Origin: CAWCAW01 sp963793645 | Lineage (GTDB): Bacteria > Actinomycetota > Acidimicrobiia > Acidimicrobiales > UBA8190 | Direction: 5' to 3' | Length of the DNA stretch: 64,000 bases | Assembly (NCBI GenBank): GCA_963793645.1 | Contig: CAWCAW010000010.1 | Span: 62,001-126,000, forward strand | Shown: positions 45,832 through 54,291 of the stretch, piece by piece | Layout: every line of letters begins with the position of its first letter | Numbering within the stretch: the first letter of the stretch is position 1 | Made by a program: the position numbers and the translations under genes | The notes under the pieces: generated by a model | Seen by the model: only the letters and a program-made list of their open reading frames with translations | What the model was told of the DNA's origin: nothing | Database searches by the model: none

Positions 45832-47394
45832 TCACGGGGTGCGCCACTGGCGGAGGTCTCGGGCCAAGAGGAGATCGGCCTCGTGCGGACCCCAGGTTCC
45901 CGCCGAGTAGGGCACCAAGGCCACGGCCTCGTCGCTCCATGCTTCGAGGAACGGGTCGACGATCCGCCACGCCTGGTCGACTTCATCGGTGCGGATGAAC
46001 AGCGTGGAGTCGCCGATCATGGCGTCGTGCAAGAGCCGCTCATAGGCGTCGGCGGAGGGACCGGGGAAGGCGTTGGCGTAGGAGAACTCCATGCCCACCG
46101 AGCGCAGCCGGAACTCCTCGCCGGGCACCTTGGCCCCGAACTGCAGGCAAATGCCCTCGTCGGGCTGGATGCGCATGAGCAGCGCGTTGGGGCGCAGGTC
46201 GCGTGTCAGACGGCCGCCGAAGGCAAGGTGGGGGACGCGTTGGAACTGCAGGGCAACTTCGGTGACGCGGCGGGCCAGCCGCTTGCCCGTGCGCACGTAG
46301 ATGGGGACGCCCGCCCATCGCCAGTTGTCCACGTTCAGGACCATGGCCACATACGTCTCGGTGCGGCTATGGGGATCGACACCCTCCTCATCTCGGTAGG
46401 CAGGCACCGCCGTCCCTCCGATGAGCCCCGCCCCGTACTGGCCGCGCACCGCCATCCCCACCGCGGCGTCGACGTCGGGCACCTCCACGGCGCGTAGCAG
46501 CTTCACCTTTTCGTCGCGGATCCCCTGCGCGTCGACGGTGGCGGGCGGTTCCATGAGCGTCAACGCCAGGACCTGCATCACATGGTTCTGCACGATGTCG
46601 CGCAGTGCACCCGCCGTCTCGTAAAAGCCCCCCCGATGTTCCACACCGAGCTCTTCGGCCACGGTGATCTGGATGCTGTCGACGTAACGGCGATTCCATA
46701 CCGGCTCGAAAATGGCGTTGGCGAAGCGCAGAGCGAGCACGTTCTGCACGGTCTCCTTCCCCATGTAGTGATCGATACGGAAGATCTGGGACTCGTCGAA
46801 CGAGCTGTGCACGTCGGCGTCGAGCTGATGGGCGCTGGCCAGGTCACGGCCGAAAGGCTTCTCCACCACCACCCGGACAAAGCTGCCGCCCTCGGCGGGG
46901 TGATTGCACCCGTAGCGGCCCAGGGCGGCTGCCACCGTGCCGAAGATGGCGGGAATGGTGGCCAGGTAGTAGAGCCGATTGCCGGCGGTGCCCTCCGATG
47001 CGTCCACTTCGGCGAGAACACTCTGGAGGCGATCGTAGGTGTCTTTGTCGTCGTAGCCGCCCGACACGTAGCGGAAACGGGCGACCAATTTCCGCCACGC
47101 GTCACCGCCTGAGGGCACTGATTTGAGCACGTGGGTGCGAAAGTCGTCGTCGCTCCACGGGGATCGGGCCACGCCGACGACCGTAAAGTCGGCAGGCAGC
47201 GCTTGGTGTTCGGCCAGACTGGCGAGCGCGGGCAGCAGCTTGCGGGCCGTCAGATCGCCCGAGGCCCCGAATACGACCAGGGCGAGCGGTGGTGGCGGCG
47301 TCACGGCATCGAGCTCGTGGGAGAGCTCGATCACGGGCTCGTCGGCGTCGATGTCGTCCAGCTCCGGCGCGGCGGGGATGTCAGTAGTGGTCAC
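45832..47394 (-). CDS. zwf: Glucose-6-phosphate 1-dehydrogenase
   Basis: Zwf oxidises glucose 6-phosphate to 6-phosphogluconolactone, feeding NADPH and the pentose phosphate pathway. The 520-residue protein has the nucleotide motif VVFGASGDLTARKLLPAL and the substrate/catalytic block RIDHYMGKE. The GTG at 47394 follows AAGGGG by 5 nt and is 29 nt after tal. The N-terminal 35 residues are an acidic extension. The tkt-tal-zwf order is typical of actinobacteria; opcA and pgl, often next, are replaced here by fbiC. Confidence 0.95.
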   Translation of the reverse strand: MTTTDIPAAPELDDIDADEPVIELSHELDAVTPPPPLALVVFGASGDLTARKLLPALASLAEHQALPADFTVVGVARSPWSDDDFRTHVLKSVPSGGDAWRKLVARFRYVSGGYDDKDTYDRLQSVLAEVDASEGTAGNRLYYLATIPAIFGTVAAALGRYGCNHPAEGGSFVRVVVEKPFGRDLASAHQLDADVHSSFDESQIFRIDHYMGKETVQNVLALRFANAIFEPVWNRRYVDSIQITVAEELGVEHRGGFYETAGALRDIVQNHVMQVLALTLMEPPATVDAQGIRDEKVKLLRAVEVPDVDAAVGMAVRGQYGAGLIGGTAVPAYRDEEGVDPHSRTETYVAMVLNVDNWRWAGVPIYVRTGKRLARRVTEVALQFQRVPHLAFGGRLTRDLRPNALLMRIQPDEGICLQFGAKVPGEEFRLRSVGMEFSYANAFPGPSADAYERLLHDAMIGDSTLFIRTDEVDQAWRIVDPFLEAWSDEAVALVPYSAGTWGPHEADLLLARDLRQWRTP

Positions 47395-47423
47395 GTCGCC
47401 CCTTGGTGTGCCGGGCGCGGTCC

Positions 47424-48554
47424 TTAGTGGCCGGCCGACAAGGCGTTGACCTTGTCCGACAGCGACTGCATGAGCTCGTCGAAGGACTTGGCGAACGAGG
47501 CCACCCCCTCGTTCTCGAGGGTGAGGGCCACGTCGGCCATGTCGATACCGAGCTCGGCCAGGCGCAGTAGGGCGGCGCGTGGTGCTTCGGGGTCGGCGTC
47601 CACGGTTCGAGCCACGGTGCCGTGGTCCAAGAAGTGGGCCAACGTCTCGTCCGGCATGGTGTTGACGGTGTCGGGACCGATGAGTGAGTCGACGTAGACA
47701 AGATCAGGGTAGGCGGGGTTCTTGGTCGAGGTCGACGCCCACAGGGGCCGCTGCACGCGGGCCCCCTTCGCCGCCAGCGCCTCCCAACGAGGCCCCCTGA
47801 ATGCTTGGCGGAACAGCGCGTACGCCTGCTGGGCCTGGGCCACCGCGGCGGTACCGCGTGCGGCCAGCAGCGCGTCGGCGGGTGCTCCGTCGGTGCTGGC
47901 GGCGAGGCCCTCGAGACGCCGGTCGACCTCGGTGTCGACGCGGCTGACGAAGAACGACGCCACGCTGCGCACATCGGAGAGGTCTTCGACCCCGGACGCC
48001 AAATGCTCCTCGAGGCCCGACAGGTACGCCTCGGCCACTTCCTGGTAGCGATCAAGGCTGAATATGAGGGTGACGTTGATGCTTTTGCCCTCGGCGATCA
48101 TCGTCTTGATGGCAGGCACCCCTTCGACGGTCGCCGGGATCTTGACGAAGAGATTGGGCTTGTCGATACGAGCGTGCAGGCTGCGGGCCGCCGCGATCGT
48201 CTTGTCGGTGTCATGCGCGAGCGCAGGGGCCACCTCGAGCGATACGTAGCCGTCGATACCACCCGAGCTCTCGTGCACGGGGCGAAGCACCTCCAGGGCG
48301 TCGTTGATGTCGGAGATGACGAGCTCCCAATACGAGGATTCCACGTCATGGGTCTGGGCGAGCTCGGCCAGTTGGCCGTCGTAATCGTCCTCACCCTCGA
48401 TGGCCTTGGCGAAAATGGTCGGATTGGACGTGACACCGCGCACGCCCTGGCTCACCAGACCGGCCAGCTTTCCCGACGACAGATAGTCACGTCGCAAGTT
48501 GTCGATCCATGGGCTCTGGCCTTGCTGGTCATAGAGGTCGTTCAACGTCGTCAC
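47424..48554 (-). CDS. tal: Transaldolase
   Basis: Transaldolase moves a dihydroxyacetone unit between sedoheptulose 7-phosphate and glyceraldehyde 3-phosphate. The 376-residue protein matches the long actinobacterial form. It has the N-terminal WIDNLRRDYL, GVTSNPTIFAKAIEG and the Schiff-base Lys in NLFVKIPATVEG. The GTG start has AAAGGA about 7 nt upstream. It lies between tkt and zwf in one transcription unit. Confidence 0.95.
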   Translation of the reverse strand: MTTLNDLYDQQGQSPWIDNLRRDYLSSGKLAGLVSQGVRGVTSNPTIFAKAIEGEDDYDGQLAELAQTHDVESSYWELVISDINDALEVLRPVHESSGGIDGYVSLEVAPALAHDTDKTIAAARSLHARIDKPNLFVKIPATVEGVPAIKTMIAEGKSINVTLIFSLDRYQEVAEAYLSGLEEHLASGVEDLSDVRSVASFFVSRVDTEVDRRLEGLAASTDGAPADALLAARGTAAVAQAQQAYALFRQAFRGPRWEALAAKGARVQRPLWASTSTKNPAYPDLVYVDSLIGPDTVNTMPDETLAHFLDHGTVARTVDADPEAPRAALLRLAELGIDMADVALTLENEGVASFAKSFDELMQSLSDKVNALSAGH

Positions 48555-48600
48555 GGTCGGTTCCTTTTGTTGAGCACGGTTCTGTCAAACATGAGCAGTC

Positions 48601-50604
48601 CTACCGTCGTGAGCGCCGGGGCCCGTTGGCCACCAGGGCACGCGCACGCGCCGCCACGTTTGGCGCGTTGTAGCCGAAATGGTCGAGGACGACGCCACCG
48701 GGTGCCGAAGCCCCGAAGTGGTCGAAGGTGACCGAATCGTCCGAGTAACGCTCCCATCCGAACGAAGCACCCGCTTCGACGGCCAGGACCGGAACCCCAG
48801 GGGGGAGCACCTCGTCTCGGTAGGCGTCGTCTTGGGCGGCGAATAGGTCCCACGATGGCAGCGATACCACCCGGGCCCGCAGGGTCGGACCCAACGAACC
48901 GTCGGCGAGGGCGGTGGCGGCAGCCACGCACACCTGCACCTCCGATCCCGTTCCGAGCAGCACGACCTCCGGCGCGCCTCCCGACGCGTCAGCAAGGACA
49001 TAGGCGCCTTTGGCGACGCCTTCGTACGCCTGTGCGGTGCCGTCGAGGACCGGGAGGGACTGGCGGGACAAGATCAGCGCGGTGGGCCCGTCGCCGTCCA
49101 CGGCAATGCGCCAGGCGTGGGCGCATTCGTTGGCGTCAGCCGGCCGGATGACACGCAACCCCGGCATGGCCCGCATGGACGCCAGGTGCTCGACGGGCTG
49201 ATGGGTGGGCCCGTCCTCACCCAGGCCGACAGAGTCATGGGTCCACGAGTACACGACGTGAGCACCGCTCAAAGCGGCCAGGCGTACCGACCCGCGCATG
49301 TAGTCGCTGAAGACGAAGAACGTCCCCCCGATAGGCAGAGCTCCTCCGTGCAAGGCGAGCCCGTTCATGACGCCGCCCATGGCATGTTCCCGGATCCCGT
49401 AATGCAACTGGTTGCCCGCCGGGCTTTGGCTCGACTGCATGACGCCGTCGGCCAGCTCCACCCCGGTGTTCTCGGTGAGGTCGGCCGATCCGGGGAAGAG
49501 TCCGGGGACGACGGCGGCGGTGGCGTCGAGCACGTTTTTGAGGGCCCGCCTGGTGGCCATCTGTTGGCCGGTGTCGAACGTCGGAAGCTTGTCGGTCCAT
49601 CCGGGAAGCCCTTTTCCCGTTTGGCACGCCTTCCACACTGCTTTGTCGCCGTCCCACGCGTCGAAGCGGGCCTGCCACTGACCCCGACGCTCTTGGCCGC
49701 GGGGAATGCACATGCGGTAGTACGCAAGCACTTCCTCGGGCACCCAGAACTGCTCATCGGGAGGCAGGCCGAGGATGGCCTTGGTCTTTTTGATCTCGTC
49801 TTCGCCCAACGGATTGCCGTGCGCAGCGGCGGTGTCCGTCTTGTTGGGCGACGGCCAGCCGATGTGGCTGCGCAGGACAAGCATGGATGGTTTGTCCTCC
49901 ACCGCCATGGCGCGGCGCACCGCTGCTTCTAAGAGGTCGGTGTCGTTGGCGATCTCCCCGAGGTCCTCGGTGTGCCAGCCGTAGGCAGCGAAGCGCGCCG
50001 GTACGTCGTCGTTGTAGGCGAGCTCGGTGGCGCCGTCGATGGTGATGTGGTTGTTGTCGTACACGTACACCAGACGGCCGAGGCCCAAGTGGCCCGCCAG
50101 GGACGCCGCTTCGTGGCTGATGCCCTCCATCAGATCGCCGTCCGAACACAGCACGAAGGTGTAGTGATCCACGACATCGGGACCGAAACGGGCCCGCAAC
50201 CAACGCTCGGCCAGTCCTAGGCCCACGGCGTCGGCAAAGCCTTGCCCGAGGGGGCCGGTGGTCACCTCTACGCCCGTTGTCGAATGCACCTCGGGGTGTC
50301 CCGGCGTCAGGCTCTGCCACTGGCGGAACTGCGTGAGGTCGTCGAGGGTCAACCCGTATCCCGACAGGTACAGCAGGGAGTACAGGAGGATCGACGCGTG
50401 GCCGCATGACAAGACGAAGCGATCTCGATCGGGCCAGTGCGGCTCACTGGGGTCGTGGTCCATGACTCTTGTCCACAGCACGTGGGCCAACGGGGCCAGG
50501 GCCATCGCCGTGCCGGAGTGGCCCGAGTTGGCGCGCTGAGGAGCGTCCATGGCCAGTCCCCGAATGACATTGATGCTCAGCTGCTCGAGGTTGTCGTCGC
50601 TCAC
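48601..50604 (-). CDS. tkt: Transketolase
   Basis: Transketolase transfers two-carbon ketol units using thiamine diphosphate. The 667-residue product has SGHSGTAMALAPLAHVLW at the start, the ThDP motif GDGDLMEG-like SDGDLMEGISHEAASLAGH and the central GIREHAMGGVMNGLALHGG block. Note CSDGDLMEG in place of the more usual GDGCLMEG; the key GD-x-x-E pattern is kept apart from the first Gly. The GTG at 50604 is supported by TACGGT 7 nt upstream. It heads the tkt-tal-zwf group. Confidence 0.95.
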   Translation of the reverse strand: MSDDNLEQLSINVIRGLAMDAPQRANSGHSGTAMALAPLAHVLWTRVMDHDPSEPHWPDRDRFVLSCGHASILLYSLLYLSGYGLTLDDLTQFRQWQSLTPGHPEVHSTTGVEVTTGPLGQGFADAVGLGLAERWLRARFGPDVVDHYTFVLCSDGDLMEGISHEAASLAGHLGLGRLVYVYDNNHITIDGATELAYNDDVPARFAAYGWHTEDLGEIANDTDLLEAAVRRAMAVEDKPSMLVLRSHIGWPSPNKTDTAAAHGNPLGEDEIKKTKAILGLPPDEQFWVPEEVLAYYRMCIPRGQERRGQWQARFDAWDGDKAVWKACQTGKGLPGWTDKLPTFDTGQQMATRRALKNVLDATAAVVPGLFPGSADLTENTGVELADGVMQSSQSPAGNQLHYGIREHAMGGVMNGLALHGGALPIGGTFFVFSDYMRGSVRLAALSGAHVVYSWTHDSVGLGEDGPTHQPVEHLASMRAMPGLRVIRPADANECAHAWRIAVDGDGPTALILSRQSLPVLDGTAQAYEGVAKGAYVLADASGGAPEVVLLGTGSEVQVCVAAATALADGSLGPTLRARVVSLPSWDLFAAQDDAYRDEVLPPGVPVLAVEAGASFGWERYSDDSVTFDHFGASAPGGVVLDHFGYNAPNVAARARALVANGPRRSRR

Positions 50605-50611
50605 GTCCGTC

Positions 50612-50617
50612 ACCGTA
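50612..50617 (-). promoter_or_regulatory. -10 element of leaderless tkt transcript
   Basis: On the minus strand TACGGT is followed by 7 nt and the GTG at 50604. Confidence 0.5.
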
Positions 50618-50680
50618 CCCGTTGGTCTCGAAGTTCCCCGAGCGGAGCCCGTTTCGTGGCGCCGGGTCGGGGCCGGTGGG

Positions 50681-51841
50681 TCACGCCGGGGAGTCGACGG
50701 GGTCGGCGAACAGGGCGATGGACGCCGTGAACCCGTGCAGGAAATTGCGGCCTCCCACCGGCCCGAGCTCCCCGGCGGCGAAGTATCCCGCCACTGGGAT
50801 GGCCCCGAGGTGGCTGGCGAGCACGCCGACGTCGTGATGACGTTGTTCGAAGAACCGGGTCCCGCGGCCGTTGCAGGTGAACAGCAGGGCGGCGTCGGCG
50901 CGTCGACCGTCCAACATGGTGTGCAGGTCCTCGTGGGCGGTCGAGGCGTCGCGCAGATGGAACTGCACCGTCGTGCCCACCGCCACGACGTCACCGACGG
51001 CCACGGCCCCGTTGCGCCGGTCAGCCCCGAGAACGTTTCGGATGAGGAAGTCACCGCGGCCGAAGGACTCCTGGTGCTCGTCGATGACCCGCCCCAGCTG
51101 CAGCCCTCCGGTTTCCAGCAGCTTGACGTCGGCGGCGGTCAGCTCCTGATGCGCCTGGGCCACGAGTCGTTCCAAGGCGGGCTTTCCGGCCAGCTCGAAG
51201 ATGATGTTCCCGTTGGCCTTGGTGACGACCAACGGTTGGCCGAATGGACGGCACCCCTGCGACACCACCGTGGTGATGTCCACCCCCGGCCCCAAGAACA
51301 CGCCGACGGCACCGTCGGTGCGCACCTGGCGGCCCAGCGCCAGGCGATTGCCTCCGGGCCCCCGGGCCGCCGATGCCATGCCGCCGATGACGGGCAGACC
51401 GGGATGGCGTTCGTGCACCCACGACAGAAAGGCCTCGGCGGGAAAGCTGAAGGGATCGGCCACCAGCAGCAGGGCCTGGGGGGCGAACGCCATGTCGGGC
51501 GGCCAGCCCCGCACCGTCAACCCGTCGCCGTCTTCAAATGCCTCGAGAGCAACGGGAAGAAGAGGCCCGGTACGAGCGGCCCACAGCGACACGGCCGCAA
51601 CGTGCTCGACCTCGCGGTGAGGACCGACGATCGACTCGGCCGCACAACCGATCAAGGCCAGCGGGTGCAGGAGATCGTCCACCACGGCCACCACGTCCTC
51701 CAGGGCTCCGGCGTGTGGAGCGGTGACGAAGACGACAGCCAGATCGGGACGAGTGCCGAGCTTTTCGAGCACCTCGCCGGTGACCTCCCCGACGGCGTGG
51801 GTGGTGAGGGGATGTTCACTCAAGGCGGAAGCAAACGGCAT
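50681..51841 (-). CDS. FIST domain protein
   Basis: FIST (F-box and intracellular signal transduction) domains are thought to bind small ligands such as amino acids. The 386-residue protein has both FIST_N (about 1-200, PVIGGMASAARGPGGNRLAL) and FIST_C halves (about 210-380, LGADRRNGAVAVGDVV, ALLFTCNGRG, VAGYFAAGELGPVGGRNFLH). It has no kinase, GGDEF or methyl-accepting output domain, so it may be a stand-alone receptor or enzyme. TAGGGT lies 8 nt before the ATG. Its role next to transketolase and nagA is unknown. Confidence 0.85.
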   Translation of the reverse strand: MPFASALSEHPLTTHAVGEVTGEVLEKLGTRPDLAVVFVTAPHAGALEDVVAVVDDLLHPLALIGCAAESIVGPHREVEHVAAVSLWAARTGPLLPVALEAFEDGDGLTVRGWPPDMAFAPQALLLVADPFSFPAEAFLSWVHERHPGLPVIGGMASAARGPGGNRLALGRQVRTDGAVGVFLGPGVDITTVVSQGCRPFGQPLVVTKANGNIIFELAGKPALERLVAQAHQELTAADVKLLETGGLQLGRVIDEHQESFGRGDFLIRNVLGADRRNGAVAVGDVVAVGTTVQFHLRDASTAHEDLHTMLDGRRADAALLFTCNGRGTRFFEQRHHDVGVLASHLGAIPVAGYFAAGELGPVGGRNFLHGFTASIALFADPVDSPA

Positions 51842-51849
51842 TACCTGCG

Positions 51850-51855
51850 ACCCTA
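51850..51855 (-). promoter_or_regulatory. -10 element of leaderless FIST-gene transcript
   Basis: On the minus strand TAGGGT is followed by 8 nt and the ATG at 51841. Confidence 0.4.
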
Positions 51856-51871
51856 TCGCCGGTGTGTTTGG

Positions 51872-52987
51872 TTACCGCCCCGCCCACGAGGACGTGCCGG
51901 CCAGCCATACCTCTTGGACACGTAGGTCGTCGTCGAGGGCGACGAGATCGGCGCGCCTTCCCGGGGCAATGGCGCCACGATCGTCCAGACCAAGAAGGCG
52001 GGCGGGGGTCGTGCTGGCGGCACTGATTGCCGCCGCCAGCGCGACGTGTGCCGTTGTCGAGCAATTACGCACGGCGGCGTTCATGGTCAGGCGCGTACCG
52101 GCCAAGGTGCCGTCGGGCAACGACAGTGGCCCGTCGCCGGTGGGCCGCTGTCCGTCGTGGCGGTGACGGTCGTCTCCGGCGATCGAGTCGGTGACGAGTG
52201 CCACGCGCTCGGGGCTCTTGGCGGCGAAGGCCACCTCGATCCAGGCCGGGTGCAGGTGGACGAGATCGGCGATCACCGACACAGATAAACGGTCGTCGGC
52301 CAGTGCGGCCCCGAGCAGTCCGGGACGCCGCTGGTGAGAGGGCCCCATGGCGTTTCCGAGGTGCGTGACGAGGCTGGCGCCGTTGTCGGCGGCGGCCAAC
52401 GCCTCTTCGGCGGTGCATGCCGAGTGACCCAGTGACACCACGATTCCTGCCGAGGAGAGGGCGGCGATGGCGTCGAGCGCCCCCGGGAGTTCGGGAGCCA
52501 AGGTCACCACGGCTACGGAATCGGGCAGTGAGGCAAGCCAGTAGGTGTCCACCGTGCTGGCCACATGCTCGAGGCGGTGAGCCCCGGGCAATGACAAAAA
52601 AGGTCCCTCCAGATGGGCGCCGGCGATGGCGGGCCGACGGGCCGGGGGCCGCGCCGCGGCTCGCGCCACTGCTTCCAAGGCAGTGACGAGGTCGTCGAGG
52701 GGAGCCGACACCAAGGCCGGGCACCACGTCGTCGTCCCTTGAGCCAGCACGGCCTCGTCGAGCCGGGCCCAATCGTTGTCGGTGGCGTGGGCGACATCGG
52801 CGTCGCCGATGCCGTTGATCTGCAGGTCGACGAAACCTGGCGCCAGCATGCGGTGGGGTGCCGGACCCGTGGCGACCCGGACCGCAGAGATGATCCCGCC
52901 GTCGATCACCACCTCTCCCGGTGTGAGGGGACCGTCGAGGGTGAAGACCGTCGACGCCCGCACCACGGTGCTCGACTCGCCGACCAT
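51872..52987 (-). CDS. nagA: N-acetylglucosamine-6-phosphate deacetylase
   Basis: NagA removes the acetyl group of GlcNAc-6-phosphate during amino-sugar and cell-wall recycling. The 371-residue amidohydrolase has the metal-binding HLEGPF, the GHS loop in VVSLGHSACTAEEA, VTHLGNAMGP (usually THLFNAM) and the catalytic Asp in LVTDSIAGD. The ATG at 52987 is preferred to a longer frame because TACCGT lies 7 nt upstream. nagB is not in the window. Confidence 0.9.
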   Translation of the reverse strand: MVGESSTVVRASTVFTLDGPLTPGEVVIDGGIISAVRVATGPAPHRMLAPGFVDLQINGIGDADVAHATDNDWARLDEAVLAQGTTTWCPALVSAPLDDLVTALEAVARAAARPPARRPAIAGAHLEGPFLSLPGAHRLEHVASTVDTYWLASLPDSVAVVTLAPELPGALDAIAALSSAGIVVSLGHSACTAEEALAAADNGASLVTHLGNAMGPSHQRRPGLLGAALADDRLSVSVIADLVHLHPAWIEVAFAAKSPERVALVTDSIAGDDRHRHDGQRPTGDGPLSLPDGTLAGTRLTMNAAVRNCSTTAHVALAAAISAASTTPARLLGLDDRGAIAPGRRADLVALDDDLRVQEVWLAGTSSWAGR

Positions 52988-52994
52988 GCCGGTG

Positions 52995-53000
52995 ACGGTA
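52995..53000 (-). promoter_or_regulatory. -10 element of leaderless nagA transcript
   Basis: On the minus strand TACCGT is followed by 7 nt and the ATG at 52987. Confidence 0.5.
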
Positions 53001-53011
53001 GCGCCGTCGGC

Positions 53012-53017
53012 TACGGT
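53012..53017 (+). promoter_or_regulatory. -10 element of leaderless thioesterase transcript
   Basis: TACGGT is followed by 6 nt and the GTG at 53024. With the nagA element 12 bp away, the two divergent leaderless promoters are packed into about 36 bp. Confidence 0.5.
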
Positions 53018-53023
53018 CGTCGG

Positions 53024-53428
53024 GTGGCCGACCCCCGGGTCCAGGTGCCGCCCAACTGCGACCTCACCTTGGGAATGGTGTGCATCGACAAATCGCAACC
53101 GGGGCGCACCGTGTGGCAGATGCCCGCTGACGAGCGTTTCACCAATCCTGTGGGTGTCCTCCAAGGAGGATTTGTAGCCGCCTTGTGCGACTCAGCCATG
53201 GGAGCGGCGTCCATTACATGGGCTCAGGGACGAAAGGTGTACTCGGCCAATGCCGAGATGAAGGTCAGCTTCCTGGCCCCCGTCTCGCCCCAGGGCACGT
53301 TGACCTGCACGTCACAAGTCATCTCCGGGGGGGCCAGAACGGCGTTCGTGGAGGCTGATGTGACCGACGACAGTGGGCGACTGGTGGCGAAGGCGAGTTC
53401 GACCTACCTCCTGTCACCTCGGGACTGA
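53024..53428 (+). CDS. PaaI-type hotdog-fold thioesterase
   Basis: The 134-residue protein has the hotdog fold of PaaI-like acyl-CoA thioesterases. The conserved block NPVGVLQGGFVAALCDSAMG places the catalytic Asp in the helix, and the strand region KVYSANAEMKVSFLAPV is typical. The GTG at 53024 is supported by TACGGT 6 nt upstream. The acyl substrate is unknown. Confidence 0.85.
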   Translation: MADPRVQVPPNCDLTLGMVCIDKSQPGRTVWQMPADERFTNPVGVLQGGFVAALCDSAMGAASITWAQGRKVYSANAEMKVSFLAPVSPQGTLTCTSQVISGGARTAFVEADVTDDSGRLVAKASSTYLLSPRD

Positions 53429-53478
53429 GGAGCACCGTTGCTTGCAGTAGGGCAGTGGCGAGGGGAGGATTGACGTCC

Positions 53479-53853
53479 ATGCCGCTACCCGGGAGTCGAA
53501 AATCGAAGCAGTCGGGGGGCGGGATAGGTGCCGCCAGCGGCGAGTTCGTCCAGCTCGTCATCGACTACGCCAAACAGGAGACCCTCGGGCCCCTCAAGGG
53601 GTTGGCCCGTTTCGTGGCCTTCGGCCTGGCCGGTTCCATCGCTCTGTCCATCGGCCTTTTGCTCATGCTGTTGGGTTTGTTGCGGTTGTTGCAAAGTGAG
53701 ACGGGATCGACATTCACCGGCAAGCTGTCGTGGCTGCCGTACCTGATCACCACGGCCGCCGCCGTGATCATCGCCGTTTTGGCGGCGCTGCGGATCAAAC
53801 GGGGCCCCGCCGCCCGCAAGGCGGACGCGGCCGACGGCACCAGGAGGAATTGA
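53479..53853 (+). CDS. Holin-X/DUF1469-like small membrane protein
   Basis: The ATG at 53479 follows GGAGG by about 10 nt. The 124-residue product has a short hydrophilic start, an amphipathic helix (SGEFVQLVIDYAKQETLGPL) and two transmembrane helices (ALSIGLLLMLLGLLRLL and LPYLITTAAAVIIAVLAAL). This layout matches small proteins annotated as actinobacterial Holin-X or phage_holin_3_6; most are not phage holins, and their function is open. It is the first of three small genes before trmI. Confidence 0.65.
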   Translation: MPLPGSRKSKQSGGGIGAASGEFVQLVIDYAKQETLGPLKGLARFVAFGLAGSIALSIGLLLMLLGLLRLLQSETGSTFTGKLSWLPYLITTAAAVIIAVLAALRIKRGPAARKADAADGTRRN

Positions 53854-53855
53854 GG

Positions 53856-54065
53856 ATGGCGGGCACGGCCAAGATCACCAGAGACGACCTCGAGAACAAG
53901 CTCCGTGAGATCTCCGGCGAGGTCGAGGAAAAGACCGAAGCGGTGAAACCGCAACTACTGAGCACAGCGGTGGCCGCCGTGGTGGTGGTGGCCGCTGTCT
54001 CCTACCTGCTCGGCCGGCGCAAGGGTCGCAAGCGCTCTGCCGTCGTCGAGATCCGCAGGGTGTAG
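53856..54065 (+). CDS. Small membrane protein with amphipathic N-terminus
   Basis: The ATG at 53856 has GGAGGAATTGAG upstream and lies 2 nt after the previous stop. The 69-residue product has a charged helix (TRDDLENKLREISGEVEEKT), then one transmembrane helix (LLSTAVAAVVVVAAVSYLLG) and a basic tail (RRKGRKRS). It looks like a membrane anchor or adaptor. No function is known to me. Confidence 0.65.
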   Translation: MAGTAKITRDDLENKLREISGEVEEKTEAVKPQLLSTAVAAVVVVAAVSYLLGRRKGRKRSAVVEIRRV

Positions 54066-54072
54066 GGGCGCC

Positions 54073-54291
54073 ATGGATCGAATACTGCGCAGCGTGGTCT
54101 CGCGGGCCATGCGGCGGGGAATGAACGGGGATCCGGTGTGGCTGGCTGCCGGCGTGGCCTTATGGCTGGTGAGCCGGGCCCGCCGCCCAGGATCCGACGT
54201 GGTGTGGAAGGGCCGGGTCAAGCCAGGCGAGCGGCTGGTCATCTCTGCCTCTGACTCGGCGACACCGGGGGTAGCTGGGCCGGGCGCGTGA
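54073..54291 (+). CDS. Small hypothetical protein coupled to trmI
   Basis: The 72-residue product starts 7 nt after the preceding gene and ends in a GTGA overlap with trmI. It has a short hydrophobic segment (PVWLAAGVALWLVSRARR) and then a hydrophilic part (WKGRVKPGERLVIS). The conserved-looking GxxxxPGERLVIS end resembles tails of small actinobacterial membrane proteins, but I assign no family. Confidence 0.6.
   Translation: MDRILRSVVSRAMRRGMNGDPVWLAAGVALWLVSRARRPGSDVVWKGRVKPGERLVISASDSATPGVAGPGA

Noticed and set aside
44547..45986. Separate cofG and cofH genes
   Set aside because: A one-base correction near 44735 gives a continuous CofG-CofH fusion with the expected linker sequence, so I treat it as a single fbiC.
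53479..54065. Phage holin or prophage remnant
   Set aside because: The Holin-X-like protein has no phage neighbours and is tightly packed with trmI and proteasome genes, so it is a chromosomal gene of unknown role.
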